NCBI GenBank assembly: GCA_937902925.1 | Contig: CALFNN010000036.1 | Span: 1 to 64,000 of the forward strand | DNA length: 64,000 bases | Direction of reading: 5' to 3' | Source of the DNA: an uncultured Opitutaceae bacterium | Lineage (GTDB): Bacteria; Verrucomicrobiota; Verrucomicrobiia; Opitutales; Opitutaceae | Part shown: piece by piece, positions 1 through 10,375 of the stretch | How the letters are laid out: every line of letters starts with the position of its first letter | How positions within the stretch are numbered: the first letter of the stretch is position 1 | The notes under the pieces: model-generated | The model's input: only the letters and a program-made list of their open reading frames with translations | What the model was told of the DNA's origin: nothing | Database searches by the model: none | Program-made: the position numbers and the translations under genes

Positions 1-1064
1 CACGGGTTCATCGCGGCGACGAGCATGAAGGCGCACGGCAGGGTCACCTTGCCGGCACTTCGCGAGATGGAGACTTCGCCGTCCTCCAGCGGCTGGCGGA
101 GCACTTCGAGCGCGGAGCGCTTGAACTCGGGCAGTTCGTCGAGAAACAAGACTCCATGATGGGCGAGGGAGATCTCACCCGGCCCGGGAATCGTGCCGCC
201 GCCGAGCAGCGCGATGTCCGACACGGTGTGATGCGGCGTCCGAAACGGGCGCGCACCCCAGGTCATCTCGCCGCTGATCGTGCGGCCCGCGGCCGAGTGG
301 ATGCCCAGAATCTCCAGGTGCTCGTCAAGCGTGGGCGCGGGCATGATGGTCGGAATGCGTTTCGCGATCATCGACTTTCCCGACCCGGGCGGACCGATCA
401 TCAGGAGATTGTGGGAGCCGGCGACCGCCACCTCGATGGCCCGACGGAGCGCATGCTGGCCCTTGATCTCAGAAAAATCGGTCGCGCTGTCCTCCGGTGG
501 CGTCTGCACGCTCCGCCGGGCGGCGACCGGGTCGAGCGGATTCAGCTTTATCTCGCCGGAAAGGAAGCGGGCGGCGCGATCCAGGGAGTCGACCCGATAA
601 ACCTCGACGCCCTCAACGAGCGCGGCCTCCTCGGCGGAGACCGCCGGGAGGAGCAGGCCGCGTTTGCGGAGCGAGCGCGCAAGGCGGGCCATGGCGAGCG
701 CCCCGCGGACGGGACGGGTCGCGCCCGACAGGCTGAGTTCCCCGGCAATCAGCCAGTCATCGAGGGTCGCGCACTTCAACTGCCCGGTGGCGGCGAGGAT
801 CGCGAGCGCGATGGGCAGGTCGTAAAACGGCCCCTCCTTGCGGAGGTGGCCGGGTGCGAGATTGATCGTCGTGCGCGTGCGCGGTGGCTTGAATCCGGTG
901 TTGTTGAGCGCGGCGAAGACGCGATCGCCGGACTCCTTCACCGCGGTGTCGGGCAACCCGACCAGGAACAGCTTCGGTTCGCCCGCCTCGCCGGCGTTGA
1001 CCTCGACGTGGACGATTTCCGCGTCGATGCCGTGGAGGGCGGCGGAGGCGATCGTCGCAAGCAT
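1..1064 (-). CDS. comM: YifB/ComM-family Mg-chelatase-like AAA+ ATPase (partial, C-terminus beyond window)
   Basis: The 354 visible residues begin [10 protein letters not shown] and show the ComM/YifB layout. An N-terminal ChlI-like (Lon S5-type) domain covers about residues 20-140. The Mg-chelatase AAA+ core follows, with a Walker A GPPGSGKS at 224-231 and a Walker B VLFLDE at 305-310. The gene continues past base 1, so roughly the last 150 residues of a normal 500-residue protein are missing only because of the window edge. In characterised relatives ComM is a hexameric helicase that helps branch migration during natural transformation. That role is family knowledge and is not shown here. 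The start is placed 36 bases after the stop of the upstream HD gene on the same strand, so the two are probably co-transcribed. Confidence 0.9.
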   Translation of the reverse strand, partial: MLATIASAALHGIDAEIVHVEVNAGEAGEPKLFLVGLPDTAVKESGDRVFAALNNTGFKPPRTRTTINLAPGHLRKEGPFYDLPIALAILAATGQLKCATLDDWLIAGELSLSGATRPVRGALAMARLARSLRKRGLLLPAVSAEEAALVEGVEVYRVDSLDRAARFLSGEIKLNPLDPVAARRSVQTPPEDSATDFSEIKGQHALRRAIEVAVAGSHNLLMIGPPGSGKSMIAKRIPTIMPAPTLDEHLEILGIHSAAGRTISGEMTWGARPFRTPHHTVSDIALLGGGTIPGPGEISLAHHGVLFLDELPEFKRSALEVLRQPLEDGEVSISRSAGKVTLPCAFMLVAAMNP

Positions 1065-1100
1065 TCCCCGGATTTGACCGCGGACGGGGCGCGGAGCGAG

Positions 1101-1970
1101 TTACTTTTTCCGCGGCCTGCGCGCGGGACCCGACGCCCGGCGCTTGATCTTCTCGATGTTTTTCTCGACCGCCTGAAGATAGGCGTTCGGTCCGTGCGGG
1201 TAAGGCCGGGCCAGAAAACGATAGACCGCCTGAAAGTCGCTTTCGAGTTTCGGTTGGACGAACTTCTTCCAGAAGAGCGGCGTCCGTTCGACGAGTTCGT
1301 CGATGCTCTTGAAGGCGCGGCGCGACGGGGGGAGATGGATGAAGTCGTCGGACTCGTGGAATTCGTGAAACAGGATCTCCAGCTCGTCGGGATAGTCGGA
1401 CGCGGCCATTTGGCCGAGATAGTCGGCGGTTGCGAGCGCGCAACCGATGACCCGCTCGAACGGTTCGCGGAAGCGCAGCCGGCTGATCTCTTTCGTCGGA
1501 CCGGTGCAGTTGATGGCGCCGAGGACCGCCTCGACTTCGTAGTCGTTCGCGCCGAGCGTCGGAAGGTAGGACGCGGCGAACGCGCAACTGCGCAAGACGT
1601 GGCAAAACGTGTATTTGGCCCCGGTGCCGACATTATCGGAGCGAAGCTTGAGATAGCCCGAGTCGTGGAGCAGCACCGCCGAGAGTCCCAGCTCGAACTG
1701 GCGCGCGTTGAGGCGCGGCTCGACGCCGGCGTGGTGCCGGCCTTCAAGCAGCAAAACAATGCAAACGGTGGCCTGAAGCGTGTGCTCGAGATCGTGATAA
1801 CGCAGGTCGACCGCGGCGTAATCCGGGTGGCGGCCGGAAAAAAGGATCTCCATGTCGCGGAAAATAGTCTCGAGCCACGCGAGGCTGGCGTCGGGATACA
1901 TCTCCGCAAATTTCTGCTCCACAAATGCGGCTACCGCAGACGCATTTTTGGTGTCAACCGGTGGAAACAT
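1101..1970 (-). CDS. HD-domain metal-dependent phosphohydrolase (uncharacterised)
   Basis: A 289-residue soluble protein with HD-superfamily metal-binding motifs: YHDLEH at residues 58-63 and HDSG at 102-105, followed by helical sequence. The first motif resembles the Y-H-x-x-x-H signature of cyclic-nucleotide phosphodiesterases, so a phosphodiesterase is plausible, but the substrate cannot be read from sequence. The C-terminus is strongly basic and Arg/Lys-rich (ARRPRKK), which might contact nucleic acid. The start at MFPPV was chosen because the reading frame upstream of it runs into the divergent coaE promoter region and loses protein-like composition. It sits upstream of, and on the same strand as, the ComM-like gene and is divergent from coaE. 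Confidence 0.75.
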   Translation of the reverse strand: MFPPVDTKNASAVAAFVEQKFAEMYPDASLAWLETIFRDMEILFSGRHPDYAAVDLRYHDLEHTLQATVCIVLLLEGRHHAGVEPRLNARQFELGLSAVLLHDSGYLKLRSDNVGTGAKYTFCHVLRSCAFAASYLPTLGANDYEVEAVLGAINCTGPTKEISRLRFREPFERVIGCALATADYLGQMAASDYPDELEILFHEFHESDDFIHLPPSRRAFKSIDELVERTPLFWKKFVQPKLESDFQAVYRFLARPYPHGPNAYLQAVEKNIEKIKRRASGPARRPRKK

Positions 1971-2091
1971 GGCCGAGGCTGGATAGGTAAGTTCGGGCTT
2001 AGTGCCGCCGGAGCAACGGAGACCCGAAAGCGTGCGGCGATTAAGAATTTGCCGAATAGTTGCGCAAGCCCAAAGCTGGGGGAAAACTACC

Positions 2092-2676
2092 ATGGCGATT
2101 GCAGGCATTACGGGTGGACTCGGCTGCGGAAAATCGACCGTAGCCGGCATTTTCGAGCGTCGCGGCTACCGGCGAATCGACTCGGACGCGCTGGTGCGTG
2201 AACGCGTGCTCGTGTCGCCGGGAGTGGTATCCAGCCTGCGAGCCCGGTATGGTGCCGCCGTGGTCGACGACCAAGGCGTCGTTCACCGCGGTGCGCTGGC
2301 CGAACGCGTATTCGCCGACGAGGCTGAGCTGCGCTGGCTGGAGGAATTGACGCATCCGGCGGTGTTTGCATTGTGGCGGACCGCTTTCGCCGCGGAACCT
2401 GCGGCCCAATGGGTGGTCGAGGTGCCCCTGCTCTTCGAGAAGGCGTTGGAGAATTGGTTTGATTTCACCGTGTGCGTCGCCTGTGCTCCGGGCCAGCAAC
2501 TCGTCCGACTGGAGCAACGCGGCCTCCCGCGATCGCTCGCCGGGCAGCGAATCTCCAAGCAACTGCCGCTGGCACGAAAAATCGAGCTGTCCGACTTTGT
2601 CCTGTGGAACGAGGGCACCCTCGAATTCCTCCAGGCCGAGGTCGACCGCTTGGTCGACGCGCTGGAGAGCCGCTGA
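2092..2676 (+). CDS. coaE: Dephospho-CoA kinase
   Basis: CoaE phosphorylates the 3'-hydroxyl of dephospho-CoA, the last step of coenzyme A synthesis in the cytoplasm. The 194-residue length fits the family. The P-loop GGLGCGKST lies at residues 8-16, followed by the typical DSD segment near residue 30 (RRIDSDALV), a lid region containing the family HP motif (THPAVF), and the VVEVPLLFE strand. The start ATG is preceded by a good purine-rich ribosome-binding site (gggggaaaa, about 7 bases upstream), which is unusual in this window and favours this ATG over longer in-frame extensions. It is divergent from the HD gene and 54 bases ahead of rho, so it may share transcription with rho. Confidence 0.95.
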   Translation: MAIAGITGGLGCGKSTVAGIFERRGYRRIDSDALVRERVLVSPGVVSSLRARYGAAVVDDQGVVHRGALAERVFADEAELRWLEELTHPAVFALWRTAFAAEPAAQWVVEVPLLFEKALENWFDFTVCVACAPGQQLVRLEQRGLPRSLAGQRISKQLPLARKIELSDFVLWNEGTLEFLQAEVDRLVDALESR

Positions 2677-2730
2677 AAACCCTCGCGAGCGTCCGACGTG
2701 CCGCCGCACTTATTTCCCGCAACCCTTTCC

Positions 2731-4581
2731 ATGGCCCTCCCTCGTAAATCCGACGACGACTTGTCGTCTTCCGCCGTCCCCGGCGAAACCAAGAAAAAGC
2801 GTCAGCCGCGCGGTCCGCGCACGCGCAAGCCCAAGGCCGAGGCGTCCGAAACGCCCGCCGCCGAGTCGCGCGAGGTCGCCGCGCCGCCGCCCCGCGAGGA
2901 GCCTGCTGCGCCACCGCCTCCGCCACCGGCGCCGGAGCGGAACCGGGAACCCGAGTCGAAACCCATCCAGGCCGAAGCGTCCGCCCCGGCCCCCTCGAGT
3001 CCCCCTCCAGCGGAAGCGTCGCAACCTGCGTCGGCAAACGGCGGCCCGCCACCGCAGGGCGGTCGGGGCGAATGGCAGGAGCGCGGCGGTGGTGGTGGCG
3101 GCGATCGTGGTTTTTGGAAGCACGGCAAGCGCAAGCGTGGCCGCCACGGTGGCGGCCACTGGCAGCCGGGCGGCGGGGGCGGCCAGGGCCGCGAGCAGCA
3201 TCCGCCCCAACCGCCGCCACCCAGCAACGCGCCCGTCTTCGGCGACCTGCCCAATCCCACCCGGTTCAACGATCTGGCGGCGCTCGACGCCTTGGCAAAC
3301 GACCTCTCGAGCGGCAAAGGTGACGCGCTCTGGCTCAACGAAGTCTACGCCTTGCCGCTCGCCGAGCTTACGGCCTTCGCGAAGAAATTCGGCGCAACCT
3401 TCGAGGGCGCGCCGAACCGGCGTCAGTTGCTCGCGGAGATTTTCAAGTTTGCCGCGGGGAACAAGCGCACCGTCCGCGATCGTGGCCATATCGATGTCAC
3501 CGACCGCGGGGCGTTCATCGTCCATGAGCACGTCAACTACCGGCTTTACCCCGAGGATGCCTATCTGCCCGAAAGCTTGATCCAGCGGTATGGGCTCAAA
3601 CGCGGCCACCGCGTCGAGGTCACGGTCCAGACCCCGCAGCCGGGAGAGCGTTGTCCCTCGGTGGTCCGTATCGACACGGTCATGGGCGGCGAGCCGGAGG
3701 AGATTTCGAAGGTCACGCCGTTCGAGGAACTCGTGCCTTATTATCCGCTGAAACGCATCCTGCTCGAGGCGCCCGAGGTGCAGAAGGACGTGTCCATGCG
3801 GGCGGTGGACATTCTCACGCCGATCGGGTTCGGCCAGCGCGGCCTCATCGTCGCGCCGCCCCGCACGGGCAAGACCGTGCTGCTCCAGAACATCGCAAAC
3901 TCGATTTCCGAGAACAGCCCCGAGGTCAAACTCATCCTCCTGCTCATCGACGAACGGCCGGAGGAAGTGACCGACTTCAAGCGCCACACGAAGGGCGAGG
4001 TCGTCTCGTCGACCTTCGACGAGACGCCGGAGAGCCACGTGCATTGCGCCGAGATGGTGATCGAGATCGCCCGCCGGCGCGTGGAACAGGGCGACCATAT
4101 CGTGATTCTCCTCGACTCCATCACCCGTCTCGCGCGCGCCTACAACGCGCTCACCGGTAACCAGGGTAAAACGATGTCGGGCGGCCTCGAGTCCAACGCG
4201 CTCCAGAAACCGAAGCGGTTCTTCGGTTCCGCCCGCAACATCGAGGGCGGCGGCAGCCTCACCATCATCGCCAGCGCGCTGATCGACACCGGCAGCCGGA
4301 TGGACGAAATCATCTTCGAGGAATTCAAGGGCACCGGCAATAGCGAGCTGCATCTCGATCGCGGCCTCGTGGAGCGGCGGATTTTCCCGGCGATCAACAT
4401 CGATCGTTCCGGCACCCGCAAAGAGGAGCTCATCTATCATCCGGAGGAGTTGCAGCGCATCTACGGCCTGCGCCGCGCGATGCAGGGCCTCGGCCCGATC
4501 GAGTCGATGGAGATGCTCATCACCCGCCTCAAGAAGACGAAGTCCAACGCGGAGTTCCTCCTGAGCCTGGCGCCCAAATAG
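2731..4581 (+). CDS. rho: Transcription termination factor Rho, long N-terminal extension
   Basis: Rho is the hexameric RNA-dependent ATPase that ends transcription at C-rich untranslated RNA. The C-terminal 410 residues are a complete Rho: cold-shock-like RNA-binding domain, Walker A APPRTGKT at 375-382, the LLIDERPEEVTDF Walker B region, DSITRLARAYN, and the SGTRKEELI C-terminal motif. The first ~175 residues are low-complexity, rich in Lys, Arg, Pro, Glu and Gly with runs such as GGGGGDRG, and are predicted disordered. Similar insertions are known in several GC-rich phyla. The protein is 616 residues against about 420 in E. coli. The ATG at MALPRK was chosen over a GTG 33 bases upstream, since the extra residues look like translated leader. 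A second rho lies at 15939-17177. Confidence 0.95.
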   Translation: MALPRKSDDDLSSSAVPGETKKKRQPRGPRTRKPKAEASETPAAESREVAAPPPREEPAAPPPPPPAPERNREPESKPIQAEASAPAPSSPPPAEASQPASANGGPPPQGGRGEWQERGGGGGGDRGFWKHGKRKRGRHGGGHWQPGGGGGQGREQHPPQPPPPSNAPVFGDLPNPTRFNDLAALDALANDLSSGKGDALWLNEVYALPLAELTAFAKKFGATFEGAPNRRQLLAEIFKFAAGNKRTVRDRGHIDVTDRGAFIVHEHVNYRLYPEDAYLPESLIQRYGLKRGHRVEVTVQTPQPGERCPSVVRIDTVMGGEPEEISKVTPFEELVPYYPLKRILLEAPEVQKDVSMRAVDILTPIGFGQRGLIVAPPRTGKTVLLQNIANSISENSPEVKLILLLIDERPEEVTDFKRHTKGEVVSSTFDETPESHVHCAEMVIEIARRRVEQGDHIVILLDSITRLARAYNALTGNQGKTMSGGLESNALQKPKRFFGSARNIEGGGSLTIIASALIDTGSRMDEIIFEEFKGTGNSELHLDRGLVERRIFPAINIDRSGTRKEELIYHPEELQRIYGLRRAMQGLGPIESMEMLITRLKKTKSNAEFLLSLAPK

Positions 4582-4608
4582 CCGTCATGTAACGCCGGCG
4601 AATTTCCC

Positions 4609-6366
4609 GTGCCCCCGACGCCCCCCGTCTCCGCCGCCGACGATTTTGTCCTCCAGCTTGCCGTCGAGCGCGGGCTGTTGGGCACCGGGCAGGTCGAGGC
4701 TGCGCGATCCGTGGTCGCGGAACACACGGATTTGTCGGTGCCTGCACCGCGTGTTCTCGAGGTGCTGGTGGGGCAGGGGGTCCTGAACGCGCGACGGGTG
4801 GCGGAACTGCTGGCGGGGGAATTCGGAATGCCGATGGCGCCGGATCTCGGCGCCGTCCGCGTGACGGGCGACACGCTGGAACTTGTCCCGCGCGCGGTGG
4901 CCTTGCGCTACCGATTGCTGCCGCTGGCGCGGGGCGCGCACACCCTGCGGGTCGCGATCGCCGATCCGCTCGACACGGATGGCGTCGATGCGCTGGGTCA
5001 CATGCTGAAGCTGGCCATCGAGCCGCTGGTCGCGACGGCCGAGGAAATTACCGCGGCGATCGACCGGTTTTACGGCAAGGACGCCAACTCGATCGACGAA
5101 TTGCTCAACGACCTGGCGGTGGGCGGCGCGGGTGGCGACGCGAGTGCGGTCACGACCGAGGCGAGCGCCGCGGCCAACGTCTCCGACACCGAGACCGACG
5201 CGCCGATCATCAAGCTCGTGCACCAAATCATCCTCGAGGCGATTCAACGGCGGGCGTCGGACATCCACCTCGAGCCGTTGGAAAAACGCTTCCGGGTTCG
5301 CTACCGCATCGACGGCGTGCTCCTCGAGGTGGAGAATCCGCCGAAGCGCCTGCAGCTCTCGATCATCTCGCGGTTGAAGATCATGGCGAACATCTCGATC
5401 GCCGAGAAACGCATCCCGCAGGATGGACGCATTCAGATCGTGATGAACGGCCGGCAACTCGACCTGCGCGTGTCGTCGCTCCCGACGGCGCACGGCGAGA
5501 GCATCGTGATGCGCATCCTCGACAAGGAGGGCCTGCAACTCGGCCTGCCGGAACTGGGGTTCCTCAGCGACGATGCGGCGACGTTTGAAAAGCTGATCAC
5601 GCTGCCCGACGGGATCCTGCTCGTCACCGGGCCGACCGGTTCGGGCAAGACGACGACACTCTACGGTTGCCTGCACTACATCAACAAACCCGACCGCAAG
5701 ATCATCACCGTCGAGGACCCGGTTGAATACCAGCTCAACGGCATCAACCAGGTGCCGGTGCGTGCCGACGTCGGCATGACGTTTGCGTCCGCGCTGCGCG
5801 CCATGCTCCGCCAGGCGCCCAACATCGTGATGGTTGGCGAAATTCGCGACCTCGAGACGGCGGAGATCGCCATCAATGCGTCGCTGACCGGCCACATGGT
5901 TTTTTCGACCCTGCACACCAACGACGCGCCGAGCGCGGTCACGCGGCTGATCGACATCGGGGTGAAACCGTTTCTCGTCTCGACCTCGCTGCGGGCGACG
6001 ATGGCGCAGCGGCTGGTGCGTAAAATCTGCGCCAAATGCAAGCGTCCCTGCATTCCGACGCCGCAGGAATTGCGGGCCTTGAACATCAATCCCGCGCAGG
6101 CCGCAACGGCGTCGTTTGCCAGTGGGGAGGGCTGCGCGGAGTGCAACGCGACGGGTTACCGGGGGCGCATGGGCATCTTCGAGATCTTCGTCGTCAACGA
6201 GGAACTCCAGCGCATGATCTACGAGCACGCCGGCTCCGCGGCATTGCGCGACAAGGCGCGGGCGCTGGGCATGCGGACGATGCGGGAAGACGGGGCGCGG
6301 AAAGTCACCGCTGGTTTGACCACCATCGAGGAAGTCGTCTCCATCACGGTTGGCGACGCGAGCTAA
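4609..6366 (+). CDS. pilB: PilB/GspE-family assembly ATPase (copy 1)
   Basis: Cytoplasmic hexameric ATPase that drives pilin or pseudopilin polymerisation in type IV pili or type II secretion. The 585-residue protein has an N-terminal MshEN-type domain (about 1-150), then the secretion-ATPase core: Walker [11 protein letters not shown] from residue 341, Walker B around [12 protein letters not shown], a His box LSTLHTNDA-type segment, and a zinc tetracysteine of the C-x2-C ... C-x2-C form (CAKC, CAEC). The start is GTG at MPPTPPVSA, 27 bases after rho. It opens a tight block PilB-PilT-PilB-PilC. Whether this copy serves pili or secretion cannot be told from sequence alone. Confidence 0.9.
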   Translation: MPPTPPVSAADDFVLQLAVERGLLGTGQVEAARSVVAEHTDLSVPAPRVLEVLVGQGVLNARRVAELLAGEFGMPMAPDLGAVRVTGDTLELVPRAVALRYRLLPLARGAHTLRVAIADPLDTDGVDALGHMLKLAIEPLVATAEEITAAIDRFYGKDANSIDELLNDLAVGGAGGDASAVTTEASAAANVSDTETDAPIIKLVHQIILEAIQRRASDIHLEPLEKRFRVRYRIDGVLLEVENPPKRLQLSIISRLKIMANISIAEKRIPQDGRIQIVMNGRQLDLRVSSLPTAHGESIVMRILDKEGLQLGLPELGFLSDDAATFEKLITLPDGILLVTGPTGSGKTTTLYGCLHYINKPDRKIITVEDPVEYQLNGINQVPVRADVGMTFASALRAMLRQAPNIVMVGEIRDLETAEIAINASLTGHMVFSTLHTNDAPSAVTRLIDIGVKPFLVSTSLRATMAQRLVRKICAKCKRPCIPTPQELRALNINPAQAATASFASGEGCAECNATGYRGRMGIFEIFVVNEELQRMIYEHAGSAALRDKARALGMRTMREDGARKVTAGLTTIEEVVSITVGDAS

Positions 6367-6384
6367 CTTCAACCCACGAACACC

Positions 6385-7467
6385 ATGAGCTACGAAATGA
6401 ACGACCTCCTCGACTTGATGGTCGATCAAGGCGCGTCGGACCTTCACCTCCAGGTCGGTCAGCCCCCGACGCTGCGCCTCAGCGGCAGCATGACGCCGAT
6501 CGACGGCCCGGCGCTGACGCCGGGCGACACGGAGAAGTTGATGCAGTCGATCACGCCGGACGCCCATATCAGCAATGTGAAGCTCAACGGCGGCGCCGAC
6601 TTCGGCTTCGCGTTTGGCGAGAAGGCGCGTTTCCGCGTGTCCGTGCTGAAGTCGAAGACGAACTACGGCATGGTCCTGCGCCAGATTCCCTACAAAATGT
6701 TCGGTCTGCGCGACATTGGCCTGCCCGACAAGATTCGCGAGCTGCTCTACCGGCCGCGCGGATTGTTTCTCGTCACCGGGCCGACCGGCTCCGGCAAGTC
6801 GACGACCCTGGCGTCGATGGTCAATTACATCAACGAGTCCCGCGACGGACACATCATCACCATCGAGGATCCGATCGAATACTATCACGCCCACAAGCGG
6901 TGCGTGGTCACGCAACGTGAGGTGCATGTCGACGTGCCAAGTTTTTCCGAGGCGATCCGCCGCGCGCTCCGGCAGGATCCGGACGTGATCCTCGTCGGCG
7001 AAATGCGCGACCTCGAGACGATCGAAGCCGCCATCAGTGCGGCCGAGACCGGCCATCTCGTCTTCGGCACGCTCCACACGAACAGCGCGGCCAAGACCGT
7101 CGACCGCATCGTCGATGCGTTTCCGGCGAACATGAAGGACATGATCCGGACGCAGCTTTCGTCCTCGCTCATCGCGGTCGTTTCCCAGGTGCTCTGCAAA
7201 AAGATCGGCGGCGGGCGCATCGCGGGCTACGAGATCATGGTCAACACGACCTCGATCGGCTCCCTGATCCGCGAGAACAAGACGTTCCGCATCTCCTCCG
7301 ACATCCAGACCGGTGCGAACCTCGGCATGATCACGATGGACACCCACCTGATGAGCCTGGTGAACCGCGAACTCGTGGCGCCGGACGAGGCGCTGGAAAA
7401 GGCGCAGGACCCGAACATCATGCGCGAAAAGTTCCTGGCGGCGGGCATGAAGCTGCGCGAGGTGTGA
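6385..7467 (+). CDS. pilT: Twitching motility retraction ATPase PilT
   Basis: PilT is the hexameric ATPase that depolymerises type IV pili for twitching and DNA uptake. The 360 residues match the family length. The N-terminus has the PAS-like start with DLHL and the RLSG segment. Walker [11 protein letters not shown] begins at residue 132, Walker B is in [12 protein letters not shown], and the [13 protein letters not shown] box is intact. PilT lacks the zinc tetracysteine that the flanking PilB-like proteins have, which separates it from them. It lies 18 bases after the first PilB-like gene and 19 bases before the second, indicating one operon. A PilT argues that at least part of this block builds retractable pili rather than only a secretion pseudopilus. 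Confidence 0.93.
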   Translation: MSYEMNDLLDLMVDQGASDLHLQVGQPPTLRLSGSMTPIDGPALTPGDTEKLMQSITPDAHISNVKLNGGADFGFAFGEKARFRVSVLKSKTNYGMVLRQIPYKMFGLRDIGLPDKIRELLYRPRGLFLVTGPTGSGKSTTLASMVNYINESRDGHIITIEDPIEYYHAHKRCVVTQREVHVDVPSFSEAIRRALRQDPDVILVGEMRDLETIEAAISAAETGHLVFGTLHTNSAAKTVDRIVDAFPANMKDMIRTQLSSSLIAVVSQVLCKKIGGGRIAGYEIMVNTTSIGSLIRENKTFRISSDIQTGANLGMITMDTHLMSLVNRELVAPDEALEKAQDPNIMREKFLAAGMKLREV

Positions 7468-7486
7468 GCGGCGGCGCAGCCGTCAC

Positions 7487-9178
7487 ATGTTCTCCAGCCA
7501 CAGTCCCGCGATTTACGAATTCCTGCGCGACCAGCGCATCGTCGGGCAGTCGCAACTCGACGAGCTCAACGAGGAGCACAAGGCCACCGGCAAGCCGCTG
7601 GCCGACGTCGTCATCGACCTGGGCATCGTCGACAAGGGCGCGCTTTTGCGGCAAATCGCCGATCATCTCGGCTACGAATTCGTCGCGGAGCTGCCCGGGC
7701 AGTTTCCCGGCGACGCCATCGCGGCGGTCACCGGCAAGCTCGCCCGCAACTACGGGGTGATGCCGATCCATGCCGACGACCAGCAGATCGAGCTGCTGGT
7801 CACCGACCCGTTCAGCACGCAGGCGGTGGACGACCTCACCTTTGCCCTCGGGCGGAGCGTGCGGTTGTTTTTCGCCGATCCGGACAAGGTCGAGGCGCAG
7901 ATCAAGCAGCACTATGGGGAGGACGACGAGACGATCGACGACCTGCTGCGCGAGATCAGCACGGGGGATCTCGCCGCCGGCGCCACCGAATTGTCGGAGC
8001 GCGATATCGAATCGCTGGCCGAGCAGACGCCGATCATCCGTTTCGTCAACCTCGTGATCGGCCAGGCGATCCGGGACAAGGCGAGCGACATCCACTTCGA
8101 GCCGTTCGAGCAGGAGTTCAAGATCCGCTACCGGATCGACGGCGCGCTCTACGAAATGGCCCCGCCGCCGCGGTCGCTGGCGCTGCCGATCATCTCGCGC
8201 GTCAAAGTCCTGGCCAGCCTCAACATCGCCGAGCGCCGTGTGCCGCAGGACGGGCGCATCAAGATCACCGTCGGCGGCCGGACCGTCGATCTGCGCGTCT
8301 CCACGCTTCCGACGCAGTTCGGCGAAAGCGTCGTGCTCCGCGTGCTCGACCAGTCGACGGTCCAGTTGGACATCGCGCAACTCGGGATGCCCGGGGATGT
8401 GTTCGACGGCGTGCAGGAGATCATCCGCCGGCCCAACGGGATTTTCGTCGTCACGGGGCCAACCGGCTCGGGGAAGACCACGACGCTCTACAGCGGCCTG
8501 CGGATCATCAACACTGCCGACCTCAAACTCCTGACCGCGGAGGATCCGGTCGAGTATGAGATCGAGGGCATCATGCAGGTGCCGGTGAACCCGCTCGTGG
8601 GGCTGACGTTCGCCGCGGCGCTGCGGTCGTTCCTGCGCCAGGATCCCGACGTGATCATGGTCGGGGAAATCCGCGACCTCGAGACCGCGCAGATCGCCAT
8701 CCAGGCTTCGCTGACGGGGCATCTCGTGCTTTCGACGCTTCACACCAACGATGCCGCCGGGGCCGTCACGCGCCTGATCGACATGGGCGTGGAGCCGTTT
8801 CTCATCGCGTCGACCCTCGAAGCGGTGCTGGCCCAGCGGCTCGTCCGCCGCGTCTGCGCCCACTGCAAGACTTCCTACGTGCCGCCGGCGGAGTTGCTCG
8901 GACAACTCGGGATCGCGCGGGAAAGTGTCGGCGACCGGCAGTTTTCCTACGGCCGCGGCTGCCCGAGTTGCACGCAAACGGGCTACCGCGGCAGACTCGG
9001 GATCTACGAATGGCTGCGCATGACGGAAGCGGTGCGGGATCTGGTCAGCCAGCGCGCACCGACGCTGCTGATCCGGCAAAAAGCGCTGGAGCAGGGCATG
9101 CGGACGCTGCGCGACGACGGGTTGCGGGCGATCTTCGACGGCCAGACGACGGTCGAGGAAATCATCAAATACACCTGA
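7487..9178 (+). CDS. pilB: PilB/GspE-family assembly ATPase (copy 2)
   Basis: A second assembly ATPase of 563 residues: an N-terminal MshEN-like domain (residues about 10-150), Walker [11 protein letters not shown] from residue 324, Walker [24 protein letters not shown], and a zinc tetracysteine (CAHC ... CPSC). It is clearly homologous to the gene at 4609-6366 but diverged across its whole length, so it is an old paralogue and not a recent copy. Its stop lies 2 bases before the start of the PilC-like gene, so this copy is the better candidate for partnering that inner-membrane platform. Confidence 0.9.
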   Translation: MFSSHSPAIYEFLRDQRIVGQSQLDELNEEHKATGKPLADVVIDLGIVDKGALLRQIADHLGYEFVAELPGQFPGDAIAAVTGKLARNYGVMPIHADDQQIELLVTDPFSTQAVDDLTFALGRSVRLFFADPDKVEAQIKQHYGEDDETIDDLLREISTGDLAAGATELSERDIESLAEQTPIIRFVNLVIGQAIRDKASDIHFEPFEQEFKIRYRIDGALYEMAPPPRSLALPIISRVKVLASLNIAERRVPQDGRIKITVGGRTVDLRVSTLPTQFGESVVLRVLDQSTVQLDIAQLGMPGDVFDGVQEIIRRPNGIFVVTGPTGSGKTTTLYSGLRIINTADLKLLTAEDPVEYEIEGIMQVPVNPLVGLTFAAALRSFLRQDPDVIMVGEIRDLETAQIAIQASLTGHLVLSTLHTNDAAGAVTRLIDMGVEPFLIASTLEAVLAQRLVRRVCAHCKTSYVPPAELLGQLGIARESVGDRQFSYGRGCPSCTQTGYRGRLGIYEWLRMTEAVRDLVSQRAPTLLIRQKALEQGMRTLRDDGLRAIFDGQTTVEEIIKYT

Positions 9179-9180
9179 CC

Positions 9181-10371
9181 ATGGCGAAACTCACTGGCCC
9201 CTCTGCGGCCGTGGCGGCAAAACCGGTGTCGTTGGCCGGCAAGGGGGCGGCGCGGACCGCGGCTGCGTTGTCGATGGCGGCAGCGGGCGGGGCGAAAAAA
9301 CGCCGGCGGCCGATTGTCATCGGACGGGCGATCAATGCGAAGGGGCTGGCGGTTTTCACGCGCCAGCTCGCCACGCTCGTCAAGGCCGGCATGCCCATCC
9401 TCCGCAGTCTCGAGGTGCTGGCGCGCCAGGAAAAGCGCCCGGCCTTCAAGGCGGTGGTCGAGAACATCGCCGACACGATCCGCTCGGGCGGAAATTTTTC
9501 GGACGGCCTGGCCGCGAGCGAAAAAGTCTTCGACCGGCTCTACGTCAACATGGTCCGCGCCGGCGAGGCGGGCGGAGTCCTCGACACGGTGCTCGAGCGA
9601 CTCGCCGTGTTCATGGAGAAGGCGCAGCGGATCAAGGGCAAGGTGAAGTCGGCGATGATCTATCCAGTCATCATCGTCTGTGTCGCGACCGCCATCGTGT
9701 CGGTGCTGATGGTTTTTGTCGTGCCGACGTTCCGGAATATTTTTCGCGACATGCTCAAGGGCCAGCCGCTGCCGGCCCTCACCGAGGATCTGCTCACGGT
9801 CAGCAATGTCCTCAAGGATCACTACCTTTACGTTGTGGGCGGGCTCCCCGCCGCCTACGTGGCGTTCCGGGTTTTTCGCCGGACTCGGACGGGCGCGCGA
9901 ACGGTCGACTGGCTGATCATTCACTTTCCGGTCGTGGGGGAGCTTTTCCTGAAGGCGGCGATCGCGCGGTTTACGCGAACCTTCGGCACGTTGCTGGCGA
10001 GCGGAGTGCCGATCCTGCAGGCCCTCGTGATCACCCGCGACACGAGCGGCAATGTTCATATCGCGAACGCGATCAACGTGGTCCACGACCGCGTGAAGGA
10101 AGGCGACAATGTCGCGCAGCCGCTCGAGTCCACGCACGTTTTCCCGGGCATGGTCACCAGCATGATCGAGGTGGGCGAGGAAACGGGTGCGCTGCCCGAC
10201 ATGCTCACGCGCATCGCCGACAACTACGAGGAGGAGGTCGACACGGCGGTCGCCGGGCTCACGTCGATCATCGAGCCGGTGATGATCGTTTTCATGGCGG
10301 TGGTGGTCGGCACGATCGTGATCGCGCTGTTTCTGCCGATGGTGAGCATCATCCAGCACCTCCAGACCTGA
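9181..10371 (+). CDS. pilC: Type IV pilus / type II secretion inner-membrane platform protein
   Basis: Polytopic platform protein that couples the assembly ATPase to pilin polymerisation. The 396 residues contain two GspF/PilC repeats: the first with FTRQLATLVKAGMPILRSLE, the second with FTRTFGTLLASGVPILQAL. Each ends in hydrophobic helices, with membrane segments near SAMIYPVIIVCVATAIV and MIVFMAVVVGTIVIALF. The first 45 residues are Ala/Lys-rich and precede the conserved domain. The ATG directly follows the stop of the second PilB-like gene, so translation is probably coupled. The gene ends 4 bases from the convergent YhaM-like gene. Confidence 0.92.
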   Translation: MAKLTGPSAAVAAKPVSLAGKGAARTAAALSMAAAGGAKKRRRPIVIGRAINAKGLAVFTRQLATLVKAGMPILRSLEVLARQEKRPAFKAVVENIADTIRSGGNFSDGLAASEKVFDRLYVNMVRAGEAGGVLDTVLERLAVFMEKAQRIKGKVKSAMIYPVIIVCVATAIVSVLMVFVVPTFRNIFRDMLKGQPLPALTEDLLTVSNVLKDHYLYVVGGLPAAYVAFRVFRRTRTGARTVDWLIIHFPVVGELFLKAAIARFTRTFGTLLASGVPILQALVITRDTSGNVHIANAINVVHDRVKEGDNVAQPLESTHVFPGMVTSMIEVGEETGALPDMLTRIADNYEEEVDTAVAGLTSIIEPVMIVFMAVVVGTIVIALFLPMVSIIQHLQT

Positions 10372-10375
10372 GCAG

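Noticed and set aside
156-2201. A 681-codon plus-strand frame over the ComM-like and HD genes
   Set aside because: The translation is Arg/Gly/Asp-rich and lacks domains, while both minus-strand genes have full family motifs.
4585-7347. A 920-codon open frame on the minus strand
   Set aside because: It lies opposite PilB and PilT. Long antisense frames are expected in GC-rich DNA with strong third-position bias, and its translation has no recognisable domain.
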